The position numbers and the translations under genes are program-made. The notes under the pieces were generated by a model. That model was not told where the DNA came from and ran no database searches. It worked only from the letters and a program-made list of their open reading frames with translations. A stretch of 64,000 nucleotides of DNA from Salinicoccus roseus (lineage in GTDB: Bacteria > Bacillota > Bacilli > Staphylococcales > Salinicoccaceae): contig NZ_RKQJ01000001.1 in NCBI RefSeq assembly GCF_003814515.1, positions 744,001 through 808,000 on the forward strand, in the 5' to 3' direction. Positions 1-8,814 of this stretch are shown here, piece by piece. Within the stretch, counting starts at the first letter, position 1. Every line of letters starts with the position of its first letter.

Positions 1-400
1 GGTGGACGATGCCCGGGCGGAGTTCTCCGTTGATGCCTGAAAGGTTATCCAGCTGATGCATCAGCCCATTCACCAGGGTGCCTGACGGATGACCTGCAGC
101 CGGATGCACGACCATGCCCTTCGGCTTGTTGACCACTGCTACTTCAGCATCTTCATGGATGACCTCAAGGTCGAGATCCTCGGGTATGATATCCGCTTCG
201 ACAAGTTCCCGCACTTCAACAGTGACCACATCACCCTTCTTGACTTTGTAGTTGGGCTTGATTGTTCCGCCATTCACTTTCACCAGTCCATCCCTGATGC
301 GTCCCTGCATATCACTGCGGGATGTGTCATCGAGCTGTTCTGCAAGCAGCCTGTCGATCCTCTGGCCACTGTCCATATGACTTACTGTAATTTCATGCAT
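1..400 (-). CDS. rluD: RluD-family 23S rRNA pseudouridine synthase, 5' part only
   Basis: The gene runs off the left edge, so about 133 N-terminal codons are visible. It starts at an ATG (398-400) whose first bases overlap the end of lspA by 8 nt, with an AGG-rich ribosome site inside lspA. Residues 1-60 form an S4-like RNA-binding domain (SGQRIDRLLAEQL, then a GLVKVNG turn). This is followed by the family signature NKPKGMVVHPAAGH and the beginning of the RPGIVH catalytic motif, whose Asp lies beyond the window. Family knowledge: these enzymes isomerise uridines in 23S rRNA. The lspA-rluD pairing is usual in Firmicutes. Which uridines are modified cannot be told from this fragment. Confidence 0.9.
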   Translation of the reverse strand, partial: MHEITVSHMDSGQRIDRLLAEQLDDTSRSDMQGRIRDGLVKVNGGTIKPNYKVKKGDVVTVEVRELVEADIIPEDLDLEVIHEDAEVAVVNKPKGMVVHPAAGHPSGTLVNGLMHQLDNLSGINGELRPGIVH

Positions 401-872
401 CCTTGTCACCTTTTCCTGTAAAGAAGAATTCCAAAAGCATTAGTATGACACCAACCGTCAAAGCGCTGTCCGCGACATTAAAAATCGGAAAATCATAAAA
501 TACGATCAGTACATCGATGAAATCGACGACTTCCTGAAATAAAATACGATCTATAAAATTGCCGAGCGAGCCCGCCATCAGCATGACGATCGCCAGCTGA
601 AGCAGGAAATTCCCCTTCGCTTCCTTGATATACACATAGACCAGTATGGCCACTACGACCACCGTCACCACATAGAAGAAGATCATCTGGTCCTGGAACA
701 TCCCCCAGGCTGCTCCGCTGTTGCGGTGGGAAGTCAGTTCCAGATACTTGCCGAGTATCGGAATCGACTCCCCCTCCTCCATGAAGCGGACGACCAGATA
801 TTTGGTGAACTGGTCGAGACCCAATATGAACAGCCCAATAAGCGTCATCGGAATGAGTCTGTATGATTTCAT
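393..872 (-). CDS. lspA: lipoprotein signal peptidase (signal peptidase II)
   Basis: A 159-aa polytopic membrane protein of normal family length that cleaves the signal peptide of lipid-modified prolipoproteins. Four hydrophobic segments are visible. The conserved motif HRNSGAAWG is at about residues 49-57. The two catalytic aspartates are in VVDF (D117) and NVADS (D135), and the GNFIDR motif precedes the first. It lies 9 nt downstream of ileS and overlaps rluD, so it is probably co-transcribed with ileS under the T-box. One likely client in this window is the CtaC lipoprotein. Confidence 0.97.
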   Translation of the reverse strand: MKSYRLIPMTLIGLFILGLDQFTKYLVVRFMEEGESIPILGKYLELTSHRNSGAAWGMFQDQMIFFYVVTVVVVAILVYVYIKEAKGNFLLQLAIVMLMAGSLGNFIDRILFQEVVDFIDVLIVFYDFPIFNVADSALTVGVILMLLEFFFTGKGDKDA

Positions 873-881
873 GGGAGCCCC

Positions 882-3620
882 CTACATCTGGTCGACAACT
901 TCACGACATCTTGGACAGATGTCATCATCGCCGCCGTGGATGGATTCGGCTGTGGAGTAGTTCCAGCACCGCTCGCAGCGTGTGCCTTCGGCATGTTCGA
1001 CCTTCACGCTGATGTGATCATACCGCTTTCCGTCCGGCAGTGAATCGACGACTTCCACCTGGGAGACGATGAAGAGCTGCGTCAGTGCACCATTGATTTC
1101 GTCATAGCTCATGCCTTCGGGTTCAGTCACATGGACTTTCGCTTCGAGCGACTTACCGATGACCTTCTCATTCCGTGCTTCCTCAAGTGCCTTCAGCACA
1201 TCATCCCGGACATCCATGAAGTGCTTCCATTTTTCGACGAGTGCCGTATCCACTTCCGCTTCTTCCGGAAGATATTCCAGATGGACGCTCTCCTTTTCGA
1301 CATACGGAGTATGCTGATGGATCTCTTCCGCCGTGTGCACGAGTACAGGTGCCAGCAGACGGTTCAATTCGGTAAGGATCCTGTAGAGCACAGTCTGCAT
1401 GCTGCGTCTGATGTGTGCATCTTCATTCTCGATGTAGAGGATGTCCTTGCCGTAGTCCAGATAGAAGTTCGAAAGATCCACATTGATGAAGTTCTGGAGC
1501 GACTGGTACATGGACACATAGTCGTAGCGGTCATAGCAGTCGCGCATCAGGTTGACCATCTCATTGAAGCGCTGCATCATGAACTGGTCGACTTCCTTCA
1601 TGTCCTCATATGCCACAGCATCTTCATTCGGATTGAAGTCCGCAACGTTGCCGAGCAGGAACCGGAATGTATTCCGGACCTTGCGGTAGACTTCAGATAC
1701 CTGCTTCAGTATATCGTCAGAGATCCTGACATCCTCTTCAAAGTCGGAGGACATGACCCATAGGCGGATGATGTCGGCACCCATCTGCTTCATCACCTTC
1801 TCAGGCAGGATGACGTTACCAAGGGATTTCGACATCTTCTTCCCTTCCCCATCCATGACGAAGCCATGGCTGAGCAGTTCCTTGTATGGCGCAATGCCTT
1901 TGGTCGCCACGCTTGTGATGATGGAGGAGTTGAACCATCCGCGGTACTGGTCGGAACCTTCGAAATAGAGGTCCGCCGGGTATGTCAGGTAGTCGCGCGT
2001 CGCCAGCACACCGCGGTGTGTGGAGCCGGAGTCGAACCAGACGTCCATGATGTCCATCTCTTTCGTGAATTCACCGTTCGGGGAGCCTTCGTGCGTATAG
2101 CCTTCAGGCAGAAGGTCTTTGACATCCCATTCGAACCAGATGTTCGAGCCGTGCGTTTCGAAAAGCTGCGCCACGTGTTCGATGACATCCGTATCGACGA
2201 TCTCCTGGCCGTTTTCTGCATAGAAGAATGGCAGCGGCACCCCCCATACACGCTGGCGGGAGATGACCCAGTCGCCGCGGTTCTTGATCATGTTGTACAT
2301 CCGCTTCTGGTTCCATGGCACCTGGAACTTCGTATCCATGACCGCCTGCAAGATATCTTCCCTGACATTTTTGATCGATGCGAACCACTGTGGTGTCGCA
2401 CGGAAGATGACCGGTGTCTTTGAACGCCAGTCGTGCGGGTAGGAGTGCGTATAGAAGTTCAGCTTCAGCAGCGTGCCGCTCGCTTCGAGATCTTCCGTGA
2501 TGACCTTGTTCGCCTCATCATAGAAGAGTCCGGAGTATTTGCCCGCTTCATCGGTGAAGACACCTTTGTCATCCACGGGGCTCAGTACCTCGAGGTCGTA
2601 CTTCTGGCCGAGGACGAAGTCATCGTCCCCGTGTCCCGGCGCCGTGTGGACACAGCCTGTACCGGCATCCGTCGTTACGTGGTCACCGAGGACGACGAGG
2701 CTTGTGCGGTCGAACAGCGGGTGGCTTGTAGTGACATACTCGAGTGACTCTCCCTTGAATTCCTTCGTCCGGGTCACTTTGTCCTTGTCGAAATCCACTT
2801 CTTCAAGGAAATGGTCGAGCAGATCTTCCGCCACGATGTATTCCTTCCCTTCGTAGCCGAACTGCACATAGTTCAGTTCAGGATGGACCGCAACCGCCTG
2901 GTTGGCCGGAATCGTCCAAGGGGTCGTCGTCCAGATGACGAGCTGGACACCTTTGTCCACTGCACCTTTACCATCTTCGACTTCGAAGCCGACATAGATG
3001 GACGGGGAACGCTTATCCTTGTATTCAAGTTCCGCCTCGGCCAGTGAGGATTCATTGACCGGAGACCAGTAGATCGGTTTCTTGCCCTTGTAGATCAGGC
3101 CCTTTTCGACCATGTCCTTCAGCACACGCACCTGCGCCGCTTCGAACTCCGGCTTGTATGTGAGGTATGGATTGTCCCACTCCCCATCGATGCCCATGCG
3201 CTTGAACCCTTCACGCTGATGGTCGATCTGGGTGTTGGCGAACTCGATGCACTTGTTCCTGAACTCTTCGGTCGTCATGCTCTTGCGGTCGACACCCTTG
3301 TTCGTCAGTGCCTGTTCGATCGGCAGGCCGTGCGTATCCCAGCCCGGGACATATGGGGCATAGTATCCACGCATCTGCTTGTTGCGGATGATGATGTCCT
3401 TGATGATCTTGTTGAGTGCATGCCCCATGTGCAGCGCACCATTGGCATATGGCGGGCCGTCGTGCAGTACATATGGTGTATTGCCTTCATTCAGTTTCAA
3501 TTTCTTTTCGTAAAGCTTGTCTTCCTGCCACTTCTTCTGCATTTCAGGCTCTTTGTTGACCAGCCCTCCACGCATTTTGAACTTTGTCTTCGGCATGAGC
3601 AGTGTATCTTTATAATCCAT
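882..3620 (-). CDS. ileS: isoleucyl-tRNA synthetase
   Basis: A 912-aa class I aminoacyl-tRNA synthetase that charges tRNA-Ile. The HIGH-type motif HMGH is at residues 64-67 and KMSKS starts at residue 595. Between them is the editing (CP1) domain with its threonine-rich region. The C-terminus carries the zinc site of the bacterial (mupirocin-sensitive-type) enzymes, with cysteines 882, 885, 902 and 905. The ATG at 3620 follows a good AAGGAG site. The gene is preceded by a full T-box leader with a likely AUC specifier, so expression should rise when tRNA-Ile is uncharged. No truncation or missing catalytic residue is seen. Confidence 0.98.
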   Translation of the reverse strand: MDYKDTLLMPKTKFKMRGGLVNKEPEMQKKWQEDKLYEKKLKLNEGNTPYVLHDGPPYANGALHMGHALNKIIKDIIIRNKQMRGYYAPYVPGWDTHGLPIEQALTNKGVDRKSMTTEEFRNKCIEFANTQIDHQREGFKRMGIDGEWDNPYLTYKPEFEAAQVRVLKDMVEKGLIYKGKKPIYWSPVNESSLAEAELEYKDKRSPSIYVGFEVEDGKGAVDKGVQLVIWTTTPWTIPANQAVAVHPELNYVQFGYEGKEYIVAEDLLDHFLEEVDFDKDKVTRTKEFKGESLEYVTTSHPLFDRTSLVVLGDHVTTDAGTGCVHTAPGHGDDDFVLGQKYDLEVLSPVDDKGVFTDEAGKYSGLFYDEANKVITEDLEASGTLLKLNFYTHSYPHDWRSKTPVIFRATPQWFASIKNVREDILQAVMDTKFQVPWNQKRMYNMIKNRGDWVISRQRVWGVPLPFFYAENGQEIVDTDVIEHVAQLFETHGSNIWFEWDVKDLLPEGYTHEGSPNGEFTKEMDIMDVWFDSGSTHRGVLATRDYLTYPADLYFEGSDQYRGWFNSSIITSVATKGIAPYKELLSHGFVMDGEGKKMSKSLGNVILPEKVMKQMGADIIRLWVMSSDFEEDVRISDDILKQVSEVYRKVRNTFRFLLGNVADFNPNEDAVAYEDMKEVDQFMMQRFNEMVNLMRDCYDRYDYVSMYQSLQNFINVDLSNFYLDYGKDILYIENEDAHIRRSMQTVLYRILTELNRLLAPVLVHTAEEIHQHTPYVEKESVHLEYLPEEAEVDTALVEKWKHFMDVRDDVLKALEEARNEKVIGKSLEAKVHVTEPEGMSYDEINGALTQLFIVSQVEVVDSLPDGKRYDHISVKVEHAEGTRCERCWNYSTAESIHGGDDDICPRCREVVDQM

Positions 3621-3644
3621 TTTTCCTAGCTCCTTCTCCTATTT

Positions 3645-3850
3645 TGGTTGTTGGAATAAAAAACTCCGGAGCGTCGTCAATAGGGGCGAAAAAAATCCGC
3701 GGTACCACCCTAATTGACTCCGGTCCAGAGTCCACTCGATTCAGATATGAAGATAAATCATTAGTGATATCAAGGCCGCCACTGTGTGCCGGAGCTTCCA
3801 CCCTCCTCCGGTCGCTTGATCTGTAATGACGTCTGCATGTCTAACAATAC
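3645..3850 (-). promoter_or_regulatory. T-box riboswitch leader of ileS
   Basis: The minus strand carries the conserved T-box AGGGTGGTACCGCG (3698-3711). The segment just 5' of it (about 3712-3729) and a segment 3' of it (about 3661-3685) are complementary. They form a long terminator stem followed by a T-run before ileS; the T-box side would instead form the antiterminator. An AUC triplet followed by A, at 3766-3768 in the expected Stem I region, is the likely isoleucine specifier. The assignment of the T-box is firm; the exact Stem I fold is my inference. Confidence 0.93.
3655..3730 (-). terminator. conditional terminator of the ileS T-box
   Basis: The two arms pair through CCGGAG/CTCCGG and TCAATTAGGG/CCCTATTGA, and the stem is followed on the minus strand by a run of six Ts. 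One arm contains part of the T-box, so terminator and antiterminator are mutually exclusive. Confidence 0.8.
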
Positions 3851-3854
3851 TATT

Positions 3855-3883
3855 ATTATGCTAAATATCCGCTGATCCGTCAA
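3855..3883 (-). promoter_or_regulatory. sigma-A promoter of ileS-lspA
   Basis: On the minus strand, TTGACG (3878-3883) is separated by 17 nt from CATAAT (3855-3860). It overlaps the end of divIVA and would start transcription near 3848, just ahead of the T-box Stem I. Confidence 0.75.
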
Positions 3884-3887
3884 CATC

Positions 3888-4406
3888 TCATTCGTCCTGT
3901 TTCTTCTCCACCGCTTCCAGGTCATCCACGCGATGCTCGAGATTCTTATCGAAGTCGAGCAGATAGTCCCAGTCATCTGACTTCAGCAGGTCCAGCTGCG
4001 CTTCGACAAGCATCTTGAAGCGGGCACGGAATATTTTCGACTGGCGTTTCATATCCTCCGTCTGATTGGCGATATGACGGGCACGTGCGAGACCTTCATC
4101 CACAACACGTTCACGCTCCGCTTCAGCCGCACGGATGATCTCCTCGGCCCGTGCCTGGGCGGTGCGTTTCGCTTCGTCCCCTGCACGCTGGGCGGTCAGG
4201 ATCGCCTCGTTGATGCTCGTTTCGACGTTTCTGAAGCTGTTCAGATTTTCTTCCTTCTCATCAAGCATGCCTTCAAGCTGTCTGATCTTCTCGTCCCGCC
4301 TGTCGATTTCTTCCTGCATGTTCCTGAGATGCGCGCGGACTTCCTGTTCATCGAGACCCCGGTATACTGTCGGAAACTTGCGGTTCACCGCTTCTTCTCT
4401 ATCCAT
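3888..4406 (-). CDS. divIVA: DivIVA-domain cell-division protein
   Basis: A 172-aa, highly charged protein with the DivIVA N-terminal lipid-binding module (FPTVYRGLDEQEVRAHLR) followed by long heptad-patterned helices predicted to form a coiled coil. DivIVA proteins mark curved membranes at poles and septa and recruit partners. I chose the ATG at 4404-4406 because GAGGTG lies 6 nt upstream; an in-frame GTG three codons earlier falls inside that site. It follows ylmH at the end of the ylmD-to-divIVA gene string, the usual place in Firmicutes. ileS has its own promoter after it. Confidence 0.93.
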   Translation of the reverse strand: MDREEAVNRKFPTVYRGLDEQEVRAHLRNMQEEIDRRDEKIRQLEGMLDEKEENLNSFRNVETSINEAILTAQRAGDEAKRTAQARAEEIIRAAEAERERVVDEGLARARHIANQTEDMKRQSKIFRARFKMLVEAQLDLLKSDDWDYLLDFDKNLEHRVDDLEAVEKKQDE

Positions 4407-4427
4407 AATTTTCACCTCAGTTGTGTA

Positions 4428-5207
4428 TTACCCATCCCTGTAGACTCTAACCTCAAGCCGGTACTTGCCCTTCTTCGTCTCCGCAATCAGCTGCGTGACC
4501 TTGAAGCGTCCGAAATGACGGATGGATACCGTATCACCAGTTTCCATTATAAATGAAGGATTCTCAACAATCGAATGATTGACTTTGACCTTGCCCTTCT
4601 CGACACGCGTCTTCGACTTGGCACGGCCTTCTTTGATGACCTCGGAGATGATGGCATCCAGGCGGAAGGAGGCGACGAGTATGGACATCGGCTTCCCGTC
4701 ATCCACAGGTTCGATGAATGATTCATGCGGCACCTCCGTCAGTACGACAGGCGCATTCCGTATCCGGGTCAAGGTCTGATGGAACAGCGGGGCATACGGG
4801 GCAGCGACGGCAAACTGGATCTTTCCGCCCACTACAATGTCACCGATCAGAGAGCGGTCCACACCGACATTCATCACGGCACCCAATATGTTGCGGTGGG
4901 TCAGTTTGACGAATTTTTCCGGATACTCCAGTTCGAAGACGGTAATTTCAAAATCGGCCTCGGACACCTCCAGCAGTTCCGGAACGATCATCGCCCGCTG
5001 CCGCTCCCGTTCCCCCGGTCCGCCGTAGAATTCAACCCTGAGACCCGAGTGGAGCCCTGCGAGGCTTGTGACGATCATCTGCTCCCTCGGATCGAGGAAG
5101 TCGAGCAGGATGGGGTAATAGTCGCGTGCTGCAATTTCAAATTTTCCATTGAGCATGGTTATCTTTTCATGCTCCTCTTTTCTGAAGTGCTGATAGATCT
5201 CTTTCAC
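4428..5207 (-). CDS. ylmH: YlmH family S4-domain RNA-binding protein
   Basis: A 259-aa protein with an N-terminal YlmH domain and a C-terminal S4 RNA-binding domain (about residues 180-240, SKTRVEKGKVKVNHS then TGDTVSIRHFGRF). Relatives bind the large ribosomal subunit and have been linked to ribosome quality control. The likely start is GTG (5205-5207), 7 nt after AGGAGG; a longer reading from 5231 has no ribosome site. It sits between ylmG and divIVA in the conserved division-associated string. Its link to division is by position only. Confidence 0.9.
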   Translation of the reverse strand: MKEIYQHFRKEEHEKITMLNGKFEIAARDYYPILLDFLDPREQMIVTSLAGLHSGLRVEFYGGPGERERQRAMIVPELLEVSEADFEITVFELEYPEKFVKLTHRNILGAVMNVGVDRSLIGDIVVGGKIQFAVAAPYAPLFHQTLTRIRNAPVVLTEVPHESFIEPVDDGKPMSILVASFRLDAIISEVIKEGRAKSKTRVEKGKVKVNHSIVENPSFIMETGDTVSIRHFGRFKVTQLIAETKKGKYRLEVRVYRDG

Positions 5208-5284
5208 AGCCAGGCCTCCTGTAGATTGCAATCAGGGCGCCCATCCGGACAATAGTCCACATGAGCGCCCCTTTTCGTGAATAT

Positions 5285-5596
5285 TTAATACAATGAAGTG
5301 ATGATGGTGTTGAAGATTGCATTCAGCCCGCTCAGGAACAGCTGCATGACGATGATCGCAATGATCGGGGAGAGGTCTAGCACGCCGCCGAGCGGAGGTA
5401 TGATCTTCCTGAAAGGTTCGAGTATCGGTTCATAGATCTTCCCGAGTATCTGTCCGAAGGCCGACTCCCTGAGCCCCGGCAGCCAGGAGCTCAGGATGTA
5501 GATGATGAGCCCCCAGAAGAAGATGGGAAATATGGTATTGATGAAGCTCTGGATGAAACTTAGTACTTCTATAATTAATTGATTGTCCAAAATCAT
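5285..5596 (-). CDS. ylmG: YggT/YlmG family membrane protein
   Basis: A 103-aa integral membrane protein of the YggT family. It has two hydrophobic hairpins separated by the conserved stretch around EPILEPFRKIIPP, which is the family signature. The biochemical role is not established. The protein is usually encoded between sepF and ylmH in Firmicutes, exactly as here, and is thought to be connected with division or membrane-protein placement. It begins 6 nt after the end of sepF. Confidence 0.9.
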   Translation of the reverse strand: MILDNQLIIEVLSFIQSFINTIFPIFFWGLIIYILSSWLPGLRESAFGQILGKIYEPILEPFRKIIPPLGGVLDLSPIIAIIVMQLFLSGLNAIFNTIITSLY

Positions 5597-5601
5597 TCTC
5601 C

Positions 5602-6183
5602 TTACGTTTCTTCAGTTTGGTTTTTATCTTCGCTGATTTCTCCTTCTACACCTACGCTGTTCGGTGTACACAGGAAGATATCGGCACCCACCTTCTGGAT
5701 GTCTCCATCCAGTGCATAGACCGTACCACTCAGAAAGTCGACGATGCGCTTTTTTGGTCCGTGGTCCACCTTCGACAGATTGACCAGTGCCGCGCGTTCA
5801 TTCTTAAGTTCATCAGCAATATCCTGGGTTTCGGAAAAGACCCTCGGTTCAAACAGACATACTTTCGTATTGCTTGCTTCAGCACTCATCAACGTCGTCT
5901 CCTTTTCCTTCTGAATGGCTTTTTTGTCCTTCTCCTGCCGCTGGCTGCTGGACTGCCTGCGCTCCGTCTTACGGAAGGATGGGGAAATGGATTCCTTTTT
6001 CTGCGGTTTGGGCTGAGCTGACCCAACAGACTGTCCCATGCTTTTTGGACGGTCTTTTTTGGACTGCTCGAGCCGCGTCACCTTGGCATTGCCGCCTGCC
6101 TCAGACTGCTTCTGTTCCTTAGGGGGCGCATCCTCTTCATACTCCACGATGAAGATATCCTTGAAAAACTTTTTGATGGCCAT
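5602..6183 (-). CDS. sepF: SepF, membrane anchor of the Z ring
   Basis: A 193-aa protein. The N-terminus ([11 protein letters not shown]) is a short amphipathic membrane-binding helix. Residues ~15-95 form a charged, low-complexity linker rich in K, S, Q and E. The C-terminal ~85 residues are the SepF fold ([19 protein letters not shown], then [13 protein letters not shown]), which polymerises and binds the FtsZ tail. The ATG at 6181-6183 has AGGTGA close upstream. A GTG three codons earlier overlaps the ylmE stop as GTGA and cannot be excluded. Confidence 0.93.
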   Translation of the reverse strand: MAIKKFFKDIFIVEYEEDAPPKEQKQSEAGGNAKVTRLEQSKKDRPKSMGQSVGSAQPKPQKKESISPSFRKTERRQSSSQRQEKDKKAIQKEKETTLMSAEASNTKVCLFEPRVFSETQDIADELKNERAALVNLSKVDHGPKKRIVDFLSGTVYALDGDIQKVGADIFLCTPNSVGVEGEISEDKNQTEET

Positions 6184-6188
6184 GGTCT

Positions 6189-6830
6189 TCACCTGCTTCC
6201 CATTAATTTGCTGCCAATACGGACATATGAACCACCGTGCCGGATCGCAATGCCATAATCATTACTCATCCCCATGCTCAGCTCCTCCACCTGGATATTA
6301 CCGTGGTTGCCTGTCCTGAGCGAATCCCGCAGTGCTGCGAGACGTTCGAATACCGCACTGATTTCGGATTCATCCTCTGTATGCGGTGCCATGGTCATCA
6401 GACCGATGACCATTACCTTACTGTAGGATTCCATCGCCTCCAGAAAGCCGGGGACTTCCTCCGGTGACAGCCCATGCTTGGACGCTTCGCCTGATACGTT
6501 GACCTGTACAAAGCATTTTACAGCATTTTCACTGTATTGTTCAATTTTTTTGGCGACACTTTCCCGGTCCAGGGAATGCAGATAGTTCAGATGGCCTGCG
6601 ATATCCTTCACCTTGCGCGACTGCAGCGTACCGATGAAATGGACTTCCGCATCTTCTGGAAGGGCCTCCCGCTTTTCAAGGAACCCCTCAACACGGTTCT
6701 CGCCAAAATGCCTGACTCCTGCATCATAGGCTTCGAGCGTCTCGTCTATGGAGTGGTATTTCGTCACCGCAATCAATGTCACGGCATCACCGATCTCCTG
6801 TTTCAGCTGTTCATAGTTATCCTTTATCAT
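6189..6830 (-). CDS. ylmE: YggS-family pyridoxal-phosphate-binding protein (PLPBP)
   Basis: A 213-aa single-domain PLP protein of the alanine-racemase-like fold. The PLP lysine is in the AVTKYHS motif near residue 26, followed by FGENRV. A phosphate-binding GLSPEEV segment and C-terminal SMGMSNDY complete the signature. The family has no catalytic activity but keeps PLP and amino-acid pools balanced. The start at 6830 has GGGAGG upstream. A much longer upstream reading overlaps ylmD and is not real. It overlaps the ylmD end by 14 nt, suggesting translational coupling. Confidence 0.93.
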   Translation of the reverse strand: MIKDNYEQLKQEIGDAVTLIAVTKYHSIDETLEAYDAGVRHFGENRVEGFLEKREALPEDAEVHFIGTLQSRKVKDIAGHLNYLHSLDRESVAKKIEQYSENAVKCFVQVNVSGEASKHGLSPEEVPGFLEAMESYSKVMVIGLMTMAPHTEDESEISAVFERLAALRDSLRTGNHGNIQVEELSMGMSNDYGIAIRHGGSYVRIGSKLMGSR

Positions 6831-7605
6831 TATCTTTCTTCCTCCCGATAAATGCAAGTGCACGACCGGTCTCCCCCTTCTCCAGCCGATAGGAGAAGAA
6901 ACGGTCCAGGTCCTCTGTACCAAGCGCTGATACATGGATATGGCGCGCGTCCACGCCCGCATTCAATGCCTGATGCCGATTTACGGCCTTCAGATCAAGG
7001 TCGAACCCTTCATCATGTGCATCGACTGCCCCTTCCGGCAGGCCTGCGTCTTCAAGTGCCCGGATGATGGGCGCGTCCACTGTATAGCATGGGCCGTTTA
7101 TCGCGACCCCGATGACCACTGTGAGATCTTTCGGGTCCCCTTCATAGCGCTCGATCATCCTTTTAATGATTCTGTGTGATGTGCCGCGCCAACCCGCATG
7201 GACAAGTGCGGTGAAGCCATTGCTCCTGCTCCATATATAGATGGGGACGCAGTCTGCGTAATTCATGGCGAGCATGATTCCCGGGTCGTATGTATACAGG
7301 CCGTCCACATCATAAAGCTGATCGGACAACTCTCTGACATTCGTACCTGCATCCGCCAGGGTGACTTCCTCTATATTGCCGCCATGCTTCTGGATCGGCA
7401 TCACCCAGCGTTCCGGCGGAAAGCCGGCTGCCGCACCGAGACGGTCCTGATGATGATGTACATTTGCTGCATCATCACCGATGTAGAGGGCCATATTGAA
7501 GCTCCCGGATGGATAGCTGCTCCTTCCACCGGTCCTCTTTGTATAGCCGAACAGGACATCCCGCTCCTCATTGCCTACATGATGCGTATGGTCTATGAAT
7601 TTCAT
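6817..7605 (-). CDS. pgeF: YlmD/PgeF, laccase-domain (DUF152) protein
   Basis: A 262-aa protein of the YfiH/DUF152 family. It shows the family metal and substrate residues: QKHGG near residue 75, the cysteine of ADCVPIY, and LVHAGWRGT. Members have been described as peptidoglycan-editing factor in E. coli and as purine-nucleoside-acting enzymes elsewhere, so the substrate here is open. GAGGTG precedes the ATG. It is the first gene of the string ylmD-E-sepF-ylmG-H-divIVA and follows the ftsZ terminator, so it needs its own promoter, which I could not place. Confidence 0.92.
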   Translation of the reverse strand: MKFIDHTHHVGNEERDVLFGYTKRTGGRSSYPSGSFNMALYIGDDAANVHHHQDRLGAAAGFPPERWVMPIQKHGGNIEEVTLADAGTNVRELSDQLYDVDGLYTYDPGIMLAMNYADCVPIYIWSRSNGFTALVHAGWRGTSHRIIKRMIERYEGDPKDLTVVIGVAINGPCYTVDAPIIRALEDAGLPEGAVDAHDEGFDLDLKAVNRHQALNAGVDARHIHVSALGTEDLDRFFSYRLEKGETGRALAFIGRKKDNDKG

Positions 7606-7618
7606 CCGTTACACCTCA

Positions 7619-7652
7619 AAAAATAAGTCAGAAAGGCGTGCCCTTCTGACTT
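7619..7652 (-). terminator. rho-independent terminator after ftsZ
   Basis: On the minus strand AGTCAGAA..GG pairs with CC..TTCTGACT across a CACG loop, followed by TATTTTTTG. It separates ftsA-ftsZ from ylmD. Confidence 0.8.
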
Positions 7653-7663
7653 ATAGCTTATTT

Positions 7664-8788
7664 CTATCGTCTGCGTCTTGAACGGTTCCGCAGGAACGTA
7701 GGTACTTCGTAGTCGTCATCCTGCGCACTGCTTTCCCTTGGTTCCGCTTCGCGTTCAGGCGCGCTTTCCCTTGGGGAAGTCGGATAGGTGAATGATTCCT
7801 TCTTCTCTTCACGCTCAGGCGTGCGGTTCACGGACTTCTCGTTGAAGCCTGTAGCGATGACCGTGACGACGATTTCATCTTCCAGTTCCGGATTGATGAC
7901 CGTACCGAAGATCATGTTGACGTCTTCATCTGCCGCATCCTGTACTACATCCGCAGCCTCCTGTGCTTCAAACAGTGACAGTGACTCGCTGCCTGTAATG
8001 TTCATCAGGACACCTTGGGCGCCCACGATGGATGTTTCGAGGAGCGGGCTTGAAATTGCCTTCTTGGCCGCTTCAATGGCACGGTTCTCACCACTGGAGA
8101 CCCCGATGCCCATGAGTGCAGATCCCTGGTTGGTCATGATCGTCTTGACGTCTGCGAAGTCGAGGTTCACTTCACCGCTGACGGCGATGAGGTCGGATAT
8201 GCCCTGGACACCTTGTCTCAGTACGTTATCCGCTTCCTTGAACGCTTCCATCATCGGTGTGGATTTGTCCACGATATCCAGGAGACGGTCGTTCGGGATG
8301 ACGATGAGTGTGTCGACCGCTGCCTTCATTGCATCAACGCCTGCAGAAGCCTGCGTCTGGCGCTTTCTGCCTTCGAAGGAGAATGGACGTGTAACGACGC
8401 CGACTGTCAGTGCGCCCATCTCTTTGGCGATCTTGGCTACAATCGGTGCTGCACCGGTACCTGTTCCGCCGCCCATTCCTGCAGTGACGAAGACCATGTC
8501 TGCGCCCTGGATCGCATCTTCAATCTGTTCCCTGGACTCTTCAGCAGCCTTTTTCCCGATATCCGGGTTGGCCCCTGCACCAAGACCGCGTGTCAGCTTC
8601 TCGCCGACCTGGATTTTGGATTCTGCCTTGGACAGGTTCAAAGCCTGTCCATCTGTGTTGATTGCGATGAACTCGACATTCTGCATGCCGTCATCAATCA
8701 TCCGGTTGACTGCGTTGTTGCCGCCGCCACCGACGCCGACAACTTTTAATGTTGCCATATGGTTAAACCCTTGCTCGAATTCTAACAT
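7664..8788 (-). CDS. ftsZ: cell division protein FtsZ
   Basis: A 374-aa tubulin-like GTPase that builds the Z ring. The N-terminus [16 protein letters not shown] is nearly the staphylococcal one and supports the start. The GTP-binding glycine loop GGGTGTG is at residues 106-112, and the T7 loop containing NLDFADV supplies catalysis across the filament. A variable acidic linker leads to a conserved C-terminal peptide ([10 protein letters not shown]) that binds FtsA and SepF, then RRRR. It lies 26 nt after ftsA and is followed by a terminator. Confidence 0.98.
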   Translation of the reverse strand: MLEFEQGFNHMATLKVVGVGGGGNNAVNRMIDDGMQNVEFIAINTDGQALNLSKAESKIQVGEKLTRGLGAGANPDIGKKAAEESREQIEDAIQGADMVFVTAGMGGGTGTGAAPIVAKIAKEMGALTVGVVTRPFSFEGRKRQTQASAGVDAMKAAVDTLIVIPNDRLLDIVDKSTPMMEAFKEADNVLRQGVQGISDLIAVSGEVNLDFADVKTIMTNQGSALMGIGVSSGENRAIEAAKKAISSPLLETSIVGAQGVLMNITGSESLSLFEAQEAADVVQDAADEDVNMIFGTVINPELEDEIVVTVIATGFNEKSVNRTPEREEKKESFTYPTSPRESAPEREAEPRESSAQDDDYEVPTFLRNRSRRRR

Positions 8789-8814
8789 TTTTCATTTCCT
8801 CCCAGTCATTCATC

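Noticed and set aside
89-421. Plus-strand ORF of 110 codons at the left edge
   Set aside because: It is antisense to rluD and lspA, which have clear family motifs, and it has no ribosome site.
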